Source: an uncultured Dorea sp. (GTDB lineage Bacteria > Bacillota > Clostridia > Lachnospirales > Lachnospiraceae). From it: 64,000 bases of DNA. The notes under the pieces are model-generated. The model ran no database searches. It was not told the DNA's origin and saw only the letters and a list, made by a program, of their open reading frames with translations. Below are positions 7,599 to 14,523 of the stretch, one piece after another (within the stretch, counting starts at the first letter, position 1; every line of letters begins with the position of its first letter). The stretch lies in contig CAMBRQ010000010.1 in NCBI GenBank assembly GCA_945870325.1, forward strand, positions 1 through 64,000, read 5' to 3'. The position numbers were made by a program, and so were the translations under genes.

Positions 7599-9338
7599 AT
7601 GAAGGGAAATAAAATTGCATATAAGGGACTGTATTGTCATGTAAATACAAAGGCTGCTTTCATGGATCGGTGTATGAGAGAAGCGAAGATAAAGAATCTG
7701 GTAGTCAGTGCGATGATGACGGCTGACAAAAGGGAGAATCTGTTTCAGATCACCGATTCCAGATATGGGATGGTCGAGATGCAGATGGAATGGGATGATA
7801 TGAATAAGGAGCAGATGTATGATGCGCTGGTAGGGAAGAGATTATCAGCCAGAAAGTTGGAACAGTTCTCGGACGCAGACAGGATGCTGATGGAACCGAT
7901 TCTGTATATGCATCAAAAAGAGATACAGATTGACAGTATTCCGTTTATTGTCTATGGAATCGTGAGAAATGAACGCAGCCGTACGATGCTTATGGAGGTG
8001 ACAAGGGATCATGCCGTGCAATACTGTGATGCATACCGGGAGTCTGCGTATTACGGGACAAGGTTTCTGGAATGGTTCCTGCTGGAAGAGAGAAAGGCGG
8101 CAAGGATTGCGATAGGTTTTATGATGCTGCTTAGAAAAGAGGAGGAAGATAGCAGCAGATATCAACTGCTGATGGATATCATCTATGCCGGTTATCGCCC
8201 GATGAAGAATACGATTAAGAAGATGCATACGTTTCAGGGAGAGAGTCTCAAGGATTATATGTCGTATGATAATTCTATGGAATTAGACCTGTCTCAGATG
8301 ATGCTGCAGCTGGTAATCGCAGAAGATCTGGAGATTCCGATTATACAGGATTACGAATTCTGCCAGGTAGTATGTATGTTCATGCGCTATGAGAATGGAT
8401 GGCTTCATGATGGTGGCAGAGAAGAGCAGGATCTGTCGGAAGGCAGGAGAGTCTATCGGAGATTTCTAAAGGAGCATAATCATCCGGAGTCTTATTTTGC
8501 AAGTGAATATCTGGAGATGTCAGGAGATGAGGAAGACAGAGTTCAGGAATGCGAGGAAAAAGAGCGGATGCGAGAATTATTCCGTTTGTTTGGTCTGGAA
8601 CTTCGGATGTTGTCAGGGATATGTCTTGAGAGGAAGGAGGCAGAGAATCTCTGTGCCGTCTTCGAGGAGAAAGAGTGGGAAGCATACAGGCAGTTACTTC
8701 TGATTGCAACATTGTGCAAATACATCCGGCAGATTGAGGTATTGTATGAGGCGGATAATCCGGAAGAGATCAGGTATCGCAAATTGTATGAAGAAAAGAC
8801 CGTGATGCGCCTGGAGTGCGAGATGAGCCATATGGAAGAAAAAGTCGAAACATTAGAGCGGCAGAAACAGGAGAAGGAGTCGGAACTGGCAGTGGCCAAA
8901 GTACGGATAGAAAAATTGGAGAATCTGCAGAAAGAGAACGAAGAGCAGTATAAGAAAGAAAAAGAGGAATTGACCGCACTTCGTAATTTTATCTTCCAGA
9001 TGGGCGAGGAAGAAGAACGAGAGGAAGATGGAATCAAAGATGAGAACCAGGAGTCGGAGATTGACGGATTAGGCAGAAGCATCGTGATCGGCGGTCATCG
9101 GAACTGGCAGAAGAAGATGCGGAAGTGCCTTCCGCAAAGCCAGTTCCTGACCTCGGATCATATGAATTTTGATGCGGCTATTCTGAGGAATAAAGAGTAC
9201 ATCATTTTTAACACGGATATTCTTAAGCACGGATTGTATTACAAGATCATGAATGAGAAGAAGAAGGGGCAGAAGGTTTTGTATGTACATGGGAATAACG
9301 TGGGGAGGACGTTAAGGGAGATTGCGAACCAGTTATAG
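7599..9338 (+). CDS. Coiled-coil protein with C-terminal DUF2325-like domain
   Basis: The start at 7599 is fixed by a strong aggagg 9 bases upstream; 579 residues. The N-terminal 340 or so residues are a helical domain I do not recognise. Residues about 395-480 form a long charged coiled coil (heptads rich in E, K and L, for example EEKVETLERQKQEKESEL). The last 85 residues resemble DUF2325: IVIGGHRNW, then SDHMNFDAAIL, EYIIFNTDILKH and KVLYVHGNN. DUF2325 resembles a small nucleotide or ligand-binding fold with no established function. A Uma2 nuclease-like gene follows 85 bases downstream, probably in the same transcript. No signal peptide; cytosolic. Confidence 0.6.
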   Translation: MKGNKIAYKGLYCHVNTKAAFMDRCMREAKIKNLVVSAMMTADKRENLFQITDSRYGMVEMQMEWDDMNKEQMYDALVGKRLSARKLEQFSDADRMLMEPILYMHQKEIQIDSIPFIVYGIVRNERSRTMLMEVTRDHAVQYCDAYRESAYYGTRFLEWFLLEERKAARIAIGFMMLLRKEEEDSSRYQLLMDIIYAGYRPMKNTIKKMHTFQGESLKDYMSYDNSMELDLSQMMLQLVIAEDLEIPIIQDYEFCQVVCMFMRYENGWLHDGGREEQDLSEGRRVYRRFLKEHNHPESYFASEYLEMSGDEEDRVQECEEKERMRELFRLFGLELRMLSGICLERKEAENLCAVFEEKEWEAYRQLLLIATLCKYIRQIEVLYEADNPEEIRYRKLYEEKTVMRLECEMSHMEEKVETLERQKQEKESELAVAKVRIEKLENLQKENEEQYKKEKEELTALRNFIFQMGEEEEREEDGIKDENQESEIDGLGRSIVIGGHRNWQKKMRKCLPQSQFLTSDHMNFDAAILRNKEYIIFNTDILKHGLYYKIMNEKKKGQKVLYVHGNNVGRTLREIANQL

Positions 9339-9423
9339 TCTGTCAGGTACAGCCTGTATTGTCAGGAGGCTGCGGGCATGGTACGTTGTAATAATAATCA
9401 GATTATATGGGGGAAGTGATAAA

Positions 9424-10107
9424 ATGAATGAAGAGATGCAAAACGAAAAAAGGCAGGATGGAAAAAAGCAATTAGAATATGAGAATGTATTAGCAGGAAA
9501 GACGGAAGGGATGATAAGAGAGCCGCTGATTGCGTATAAGTCAGAGAGGAAGCAGGGGGAATATACATTAGAAGATTATTATGCTTTGCCAGATGAGAGA
9601 AGAGTGGAACTGATAGATGGCGTAATCTACGATATAGCGGCACCAACCCATATCCATCAATTGATTAGCGGTCAGATATTCAGAACACTGACGGATTATA
9701 TAGACCGAAGTAATGGAACCTGTATTCCGGCATATGCTCCGCTGGATGTCCAGTTGGATTGTGATGATAAGACGATGCTTCAGCCTGATGTCTTGGTCGT
9801 TTGTGACAGGAGTAAATTCCGAAAAGGGATCGTATATGGAGCCCCTGACCTGGTTGTAGAGATTCTCTTGCCATCTACTAGAAAGAAGGATTCGTATCTT
9901 AAGACGGAAAAGTATGCGAATGCCGGAGTAAGGGAATACTGGCAGGTAGATCCGGAAAAAAGAAAAGTACTGGTATATGACTATGAGCATGATGATTGGC
10001 CAGTATTGTATAGTTTCGAAGATACGGTGCCGGTGAGAATCTATGGGGGAGATTGCAAGGTGGATTTTGCGGAGATCTATGAATATGTGAGGTTTTTGTA
10101 TGAGTAA
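9424..10107 (+). CDS. Uma2 family (DUF820) putative endonuclease
   Basis: This 227-residue protein has a PD-(D/E)XK-type core: VELIDGVIYD, the metal aspartate in QPDVLVV, then PDLVVEILLPSTRKKD and the lysine-containing KTEKYANAGVREYW. The start at 9424 is chosen because gggggaag precedes it and upstream in-frame codons look non-coding. Uma2 proteins are abundant in cyanobacteria and present in many Firmicutes; nuclease activity is predicted rather than shown for most. The charged first 30 residues are unusual and may be unstructured. It probably forms a transcript with the DUF2325 gene, and a GGGGACAA hairpin (10164-10187) follows. Confidence 0.8.
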   Translation: MNEEMQNEKRQDGKKQLEYENVLAGKTEGMIREPLIAYKSERKQGEYTLEDYYALPDERRVELIDGVIYDIAAPTHIHQLISGQIFRTLTDYIDRSNGTCIPAYAPLDVQLDCDDKTMLQPDVLVVCDRSKFRKGIVYGAPDLVVEILLPSTRKKDSYLKTEKYANAGVREYWQVDPEKRKVLVYDYEHDDWPVLYSFEDTVPVRIYGGDCKVDFAEIYEYVRFLYE

Positions 10108-10163
10108 AAGGAATAGTAAATGAGGGGGAATAAAATAAGGGATAAGAAAATACGGGGACAAGA

Positions 10164-10187
10164 TCAGAAGGCTTTGTCCCCGAACTA
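10164..10187 (+). terminator. Hairpin after the Uma2 gene
   Basis: GGGGACAA pairs with TTGTCCCC across an 8-9 base loop. There is no strong T run, so termination is only likely. The GGGGAC edge links it loosely to the GGGACGGGGG family. Confidence 0.5.
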
Positions 10188-10241
10188 AGGTGAAGCAGAA
10201 GTTGGAATAGCGTTTGGAAGTGATTGATCGTATATTTCCAA

Positions 10242-10296
10242 AGTAACTGCAACAGATAGACTTTTCAGAGTAAGTGCAACAGGGTGTTGCATTTAC
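10242..10296. repeat. Short direct and inverted repeats, possible IS-end remnant
   Basis: AGTAACTGCAACAG (10242-10255) recurs with one change at 10269-10282, and the second copy is followed at once by its near-perfect inverted copy, TGTTGCATTTAC (10285-10296). No transposase fragment is nearby. It may be what is left of insertion-sequence ends or a tandem operator. Confidence 0.45.
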
Positions 10297-10344
10297 CTTG
10301 AAAAATTTCAATGACAAAAAATATAAAAAATTATAAAAAAACAC

Positions 10345-10373
10345 TTGCATTCCCCAAAAAACTGTTATATAAT
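10345..10373 (+). promoter_or_regulatory. tRNA-Lys promoter
   Basis: TTGCAT (10345-10350), 17-base spacer, perfect TATAAT (10368-10373). The predicted start near 10380 lies 36 bases before the tRNA. Confidence 0.8.
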
Positions 10374-10415
10374 AGCACTTGCGTTAAGGAAATACGTAAT
10401 AAAAAATTAAGAAAT

Positions 10416-10488
10416 GCGCGATTAGCTCAGTTGGTAGAGCACCTGACTCTTAATCAGGGTGTCCAGGGTTCGAACCCCTGATCGCGCA
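10416..10488 (+). tRNA. tRNA-Lys (anticodon CTT)
   Basis: A 73-base cloverleaf: acceptor GCGCGAT pairs with ATCGCGC, D arm GCTC/GAGC, anticodon arm CCTGA/TCAGG with loop CTCTTAA, T arm CAGGG/CCCTG with TTCGAAC, discriminator A. CCA is not encoded. It is a single-gene transcription unit with its own promoter and terminator. It reads the AAG codon. Confidence 0.97.
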
Positions 10489-10497
10489 CTTGAAAAT

Positions 10498-10544
10498 CAC
10501 TGTTTTTGCAGACATTGTGAGCTGCGGGGACGGTGGTTTTTTTT
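10498..10544 (+). terminator. Intrinsic terminator of tRNA-Lys
   Basis: A 14-bp stem with several G-U pairs (10498-10511 with 10522-10535) followed by eight T. Confidence 0.75.
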
Positions 10545-10891
10545 GTGTCATAGAAAATGAAGTTTCTTATGGTATAAAAACCCTCCGGGAGGATGTACGC
10601 TCGCGTGAGAGGTAGTATGTTGCAAGCGACCGCGCTCGGCGCATGAATGCGCTTCGCGCATTCCCTTTATGTGAAGAGATAATTCAAAAGTTTATATGAA
10701 AAAACGTGATAAAATAACAAAATTCATATGAAAAATGCAAACCAGAATTGAAGCAACAAGAATAATATGATAAATTAAATTCATTGGTAGAGAATACAAT
10801 GACCTATAGCGTGCCATTGTATTTGATATGGATGCTGGGCAGATATTTATAGAGTGATAATAACGATTATATTTTCGGAAGAGAGTGAACT
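10545..10891. other. Intergenic region with hairpins
   Basis: It holds small perfect hairpins, including CCTCCGGGAGG near 10580 and GAATGCGC-ttc-GCGCATTC near 10640, in a GC-rich patch unlike its surroundings. Beyond it lie the regulator promoter (10748-10776) and a 9-bp inverted repeat, AATACAATG/CATTGTATT (10793-10823). No open frame of note. Confidence 0.5.
10748..10776 (+). promoter_or_regulatory. Promoter of the Crp/Fnr regulator gene
   Basis: TTGAAG (10748-10753), 17-base spacer, TAAATT (10771-10776). The leader would be about 110 bases and include the 9-bp inverted repeat at 10793-10823. Confidence 0.5.
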
Positions 10892-11584
10892 ATGCAGGGA
10901 AAGAATGAATTGTATCAGCAGCAGTTTTTTCAAGGCGTATCCACCGATACGCTGGAGAAGTTATGGCAGAAGGGAAATGTCAAAGAATGCGGAAAAGGGC
11001 AGATCATCATACGGGCGAAGGAGGACATCGGCAACGTATATATCCAGATATCGGGCAAGTCCATCATCTATAATCTGACGCACACCGGCAAGCGAAAGAT
11101 TATCTTCGTATTCGGTCCGGGAGTATTGCTCAATGAGCATGTACTGAATACACATCCGGCTTCGCTCTATTGTGAGACCATAGAGAAAAGCCGCGTTTTT
11201 GTAGTGCCCGTTCCGGAGTTTCTGCGGTGTATGGAAGAGGATTTCAGTTTGGTTAAAGCGGTTATGGAGACGCAGGAACGGAGAATCTGGCGCCTGGGGC
11301 ATCAGCTTAAGAACACGATGGGAAGTATCTATCTGGAGCGGAAGCTGGCGGCGAAACTGTGGAAATTGTCCAGGGATTTTGGCGTTATGACACCGGAGGG
11401 GATTGAGATAGATATCAATATGTCGATTACGTTCCTGGCTGATATGCTGGGGGCACCAAGAGAGACGACTTCCAGACTGTGTAACACGTTGACAGAATAT
11501 GGTCTTATGAGGATTCAGAAGAAGAGAATCACGATTGTGAATCCTCAGAAGATGTCAATTTTCTATAAGACTGGGAAAATATAA
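10892..11584 (+). CDS. Crp/Fnr family transcriptional regulator
   Basis: A 230-residue regulator with an N-terminal cyclic-nucleotide-like effector domain (about 15-130, with GKGQIIIRAKEDIGNVYIQ), a long dimerisation helix (about 130-160) and a C-terminal winged helix-turn-helix (about 165-225: SITFLADMLGAPRETTSRLCNTL). The PRETTSR recognition helix is typical of Crp/Fnr proteins that bind TGTGA-like half-sites. The four cysteines are scattered and do not make the N-terminal cluster of Fnr, so oxygen sensing through an iron-sulfur cluster is not indicated. It stands immediately upstream of the asr block, whose promoter carries a matching palindrome. I infer it controls that block; the effector is unknown. 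Confidence 0.88.
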   Translation: MQGKNELYQQQFFQGVSTDTLEKLWQKGNVKECGKGQIIIRAKEDIGNVYIQISGKSIIYNLTHTGKRKIIFVFGPGVLLNEHVLNTHPASLYCETIEKSRVFVVPVPEFLRCMEEDFSLVKAVMETQERRIWRLGHQLKNTMGSIYLERKLAAKLWKLSRDFGVMTPEGIEIDINMSITFLADMLGAPRETTSRLCNTLTEYGLMRIQKKRITIVNPQKMSIFYKTGKI

Positions 11585-11609
11585 TGAAAATCTATAAGTG
11601 TTTAAAAAG

Positions 11610-11638
11610 TTCTGTGATGTACATCACAGAATTTTTTT
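11610..11638 (+). promoter_or_regulatory. CRP-like operator, also a possible terminator
   Basis: A perfect 22-bp palindrome (11610-11631) with core TGTGATGTACATCACA, matching the E. coli CRP consensus TGTGA-N6-TCACA. Seven T follow directly, so on RNA it could also terminate the regulator transcript. Its centre (11620.5) is 41.5 bases upstream of the start predicted from the -10 box TAAGAT at 11650-11655, which is exactly the class II activator position. Confidence 0.8.
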
Positions 11639-11649
11639 GTGCTTATTGT

Positions 11650-11655
11650 TAAGAT
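11650..11655 (+). promoter_or_regulatory. -10 box of the asr operon
   Basis: TAAGAT with no good -35 hexamer, as expected of an activator-dependent promoter. The predicted start near 11662 leaves a leader of about 33 bases to asrA. Confidence 0.6.
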
Positions 11656-11694
11656 ATTATCAACAAGAGCATGTAAGATGGGAAAGGAGAAATT

Positions 11695-12723
11695 ATGGGC
11701 TATCAACTATCGAAGACAGAGGCCGGGCAGATGTTTCAGGACTGGGTGAAGACTTATGAAATATTCGGGCCGAAATTGATGGAAGGAGAAGGATGTTTTT
11801 CTGATACGGACATTATCCGGTATGGGAAGATTACTTCTCTGGACGAGATCGTATGGAATAAGAAATCCGATTATTCTTTCAAAGAGACTCTGCTGGCTAT
11901 TAATGAGACGCTGTTTTACTTTACAGAAGACCAGACGACGGTACCGAAGGGGCCAGAGAAAGATATTTTAATCTTCTTACGTTCCTGTGATCTGCACGCT
12001 GTGAAACGTCTGGATGAGATCTATCTGAAGAATGGATTCGGGGACTTCTATTATGCGAGAGTAAGAGAGCGGGCGAAATTTATCCTCATGGGATGCAAGG
12101 AGACCTGCGAATCAGGATTTTGTGTCAGCATGGGAACGAACCGGGCGGATCATTATGACGCATATCTGAAAGTGGACGGTGAGGTCGTGTATGCAGATAT
12201 TAAGAATCCGGAACTTGAGAAGGCATTGCAATCCAGTCAGGGAAAAGAGTTAGAAAATGCAACCATGGGCAAGGCTGTAGAGGTTACACCGGATTATGTG
12301 ACAGAGAATAAAGAGAAGGTTACGCTGCCGAAACACCTGTCAAATGAGAGTTTCACCAAAGCAATCTGGCAGGAATACGGAGACCGCTGTATCGGCTGCG
12401 GACGCTGTAATTTCGTCTGTCCTACCTGTACCTGTTTCACTATGCAGGATATCTTCTATAAAGATAACCCGAAAGTGGGCGAGCGCCGCAGAGTGTGGGC
12501 ATCCTGCCAAGTAGATGGCTATACGGACATGGCAGGCGGGCATGGCTTCCGAAAGAGCCAGGGAGACCGGATGCGTTTTAAAGTGATGCATAAGATCTAT
12601 GATTATGAGAAACGTTTCGGCTATCCGATGTGCGTAGGCTGCGGCCGCTGCGATGATGTTTGTCCGGAGTACATATCTTATTCCAATTGTGTCAACCGTT
12701 TAGCAAAGGAGGAAGAAGAATAA
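11695..12723 (+). CDS. asrA: Anaerobic sulfite reductase subunit A
   Basis: AsrA is the ferredoxin-like electron-transfer subunit of the NADH-linked sulfite reductase AsrABC. The C-terminal third holds two [4Fe-4S] motifs, CIGCGRCNFVCPTC from residue 232 and CVGCGRCDDVCP from residue 313. The N-terminal part contains the cysteine pair region LRSCDLHAVKRLDEIY and MGCKETCESGFC typical of this family. Length 342 is normal. The start follows aaaggaga by 6 bases. The stop overlaps the asrB start by one base (TAATG), so the two are translationally coupled. Confidence 0.93.
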   Translation: MGYQLSKTEAGQMFQDWVKTYEIFGPKLMEGEGCFSDTDIIRYGKITSLDEIVWNKKSDYSFKETLLAINETLFYFTEDQTTVPKGPEKDILIFLRSCDLHAVKRLDEIYLKNGFGDFYYARVRERAKFILMGCKETCESGFCVSMGTNRADHYDAYLKVDGEVVYADIKNPELEKALQSSQGKELENATMGKAVEVTPDYVTENKEKVTLPKHLSNESFTKAIWQEYGDRCIGCGRCNFVCPTCTCFTMQDIFYKDNPKVGERRRVWASCQVDGYTDMAGGHGFRKSQGDRMRFKVMHKIYDYEKRFGYPMCVGCGRCDDVCPEYISYSNCVNRLAKEEEE

Positions 12724-13514
12724 TGAAAAATGAATATATTCCTCAGTTATCAACGATTCGAGAGGTTATCAAGCATACGGATCTTGAGTATACGTTCCGT
12801 ATGGAATTCGACGGAGAGGTAAAGCCGGGACAGTTTTTTGAAGTATCGATTCCAAAATATGGCGAGGCACCGATCTCTGTCAGCGGAATCGGCGAGGGAA
12901 CGGTAGATTTCACCATACGCCGAGTTGGAAAAGTAACCAATGAGATCTTCGAGAATTATGTGGGAGACAGTTTCTTCATCCGTGGACCATACGGCAATGG
13001 ATTCGAGATCGCAAATTACAGGGGCAAGGAACTGGTAGTTGTTGCGGGTGGAACAGGTCTCTCTCCAGTACGCGGAGTGGTAGATTATTTCGCACATCAT
13101 ACGGAAGAGGCAGTAAGTACAACATTAATCGCTGGATTCAAATCACCGAAAGATGTCCTGTTCAAAGATGATTTTGAGTTCTGGAATGAGCAGATTCAGG
13201 TGATTAAGACGGTAGATACTGCGCCGGAAGGATACGAAGGTCCGGTTGGCATGGTTACGAAGTATATCCCGGAATTGAAATTCGAAGATATTAAGAACAC
13301 AGCATTTATCTGTGTAGGACCCCCGGTCATGATTAAGTTTACTGTAATGGAGATCTTGAAATTGGGAGTGCCGGAAGAGAATATCTGGGTGTCCAATGAG
13401 CGGAAGATGTGCTGCGGTCTTGGAAAATGTGGTCATTGTAAGATCGGTTCTACCTATATCTGCCTGGATGGACCGGTATTTAACTATGTTGATGGAAAAG
13501 AACTGATTGATTAG
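12723..13514 (+). CDS. asrB: Anaerobic sulfite reductase subunit B
   Basis: AsrB is the flavoprotein that takes electrons from NADH. 263 residues: a ferredoxin-reductase-type FAD domain (about 1-95, with GAPISVSGIG), an NAD-binding domain (about 100-220, with VVAGGTGLSPVRGV), and a C-terminal cluster motif starting at C230 (CCGLGKCGHCKIG) like the [2Fe-2S] site of dihydroorotate dehydrogenase subunit PyrK. The frame is open further upstream, but that part overlaps asrA; the ATG at 12723 matches the family start. Confidence 0.93.
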   Translation: MKNEYIPQLSTIREVIKHTDLEYTFRMEFDGEVKPGQFFEVSIPKYGEAPISVSGIGEGTVDFTIRRVGKVTNEIFENYVGDSFFIRGPYGNGFEIANYRGKELVVVAGGTGLSPVRGVVDYFAHHTEEAVSTTLIAGFKSPKDVLFKDDFEFWNEQIQVIKTVDTAPEGYEGPVGMVTKYIPELKFEDIKNTAFICVGPPVMIKFTVMEILKLGVPEENIWVSNERKMCCGLGKCGHCKIGSTYICLDGPVFNYVDGKELID

Positions 13515-13526
13515 GAGGTGACGTAA

Positions 13527-14501
13527 GTGGGATTAGATATTAATACAAAGAAATTAAAGAAGAATGCATTCCGTGTATCCAAAGTCAGAGGAATCGGTGC
13601 ATCCAGAATCCGTGTCCCGGGAGGGTATCTGAATGCGGAAGTGCTGGGAATGGTTCAGGAGATCGCACAGACCTATGGAAATGGATATGTACATCTTACC
13701 ACCCGCCAGGGATTCGAGATTGAAGGAATCCGTTACGAAGACATGGATGAGATTAATAAGAAACTCCAGCCGATCATCGAGAAACTGGAGATTAACCAGA
13801 CAGATCCGGAGACAGGTTACCCGGCTTCCGGTACGAGAAATATCAGCGCCTGCATCGGCAATAACGTCTGTCCGTTTGCCAATTACAATACCGCTGAACT
13901 GGCAAAGAGAATCGAGAAGGCAGTCTTCCCGAATGACCTGCATTTTAAGATTGCATGTACGGGATGTTCCAATGACTGTGCCAAAGCCAGGATGCATGAC
14001 TTTGGAATTATCGGTATGACGATGCCGCAGTATGATCCGACCCGCTGCGTAAACTGCCAGGCGTGTGTGAAGGGCTGTAAGAAGTTATCCGTAAGTGCCC
14101 TGCGTGTTGAGAATTATAAGATTGTCAGAGATGAAGAGAAATGTATCGGCTGTGGCGTCTGCATTACGAAATGCCCAACCCGTGCGCTGACCAGAAGCAA
14201 GAAGAAATATTATAAACTTGCGATCATGGGAAGAACCGGAAAGAAGAATCCACGTCTTGGACAGGATTTCCTCGTATGGGCGGATGCAGATAATATTATT
14301 AAGATCATCCTGAATACCTACAAATTCGTGGAACAATATATTTCCCCGGATGCTCCGGCAAGAAAAGAGCATATCGGATACATTATTGACCGTGTAGGGT
14401 TCGAGGAATATAAGAAGTGGGCATTGGACGGTGTGGAACTGATGCCGGAGACGATCATGAAAGAGTGCGTCTACTGGGACGGCATTCATTTTGACAGATA
14501 A
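13527..14501 (+). CDS. asrC: Anaerobic sulfite reductase subunit C (siroheme)
   Basis: AsrC is the catalytic subunit that reduces sulfite to sulfide in a six-electron step; close relatives can also take nitrite. The siroheme/[4Fe-4S] cysteines are visible in CIGNNVCPF (from C109) and CTGCSNDC (from C144). A two-cluster ferredoxin insert follows: CVNCQACVKGC from C174, then CIGCGVCITKCP. Translation starts at GTG behind an exceptionally strong aggaggtga. Length 324 is normal. The next gene, a molybdopterin oxidoreductase, starts 22 bases later. Confidence 0.93.
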   Translation: MGLDINTKKLKKNAFRVSKVRGIGASRIRVPGGYLNAEVLGMVQEIAQTYGNGYVHLTTRQGFEIEGIRYEDMDEINKKLQPIIEKLEINQTDPETGYPASGTRNISACIGNNVCPFANYNTAELAKRIEKAVFPNDLHFKIACTGCSNDCAKARMHDFGIIGMTMPQYDPTRCVNCQACVKGCKKLSVSALRVENYKIVRDEEKCIGCGVCITKCPTRALTRSKKKYYKLAIMGRTGKKNPRLGQDFLVWADADNIIKIILNTYKFVEQYISPDAPARKEHIGYIIDRVGFEEYKKWALDGVELMPETIMKECVYWDGIHFDR

Positions 14502-14523
14502 CAGGCAGGAGAGGGATAGGATT

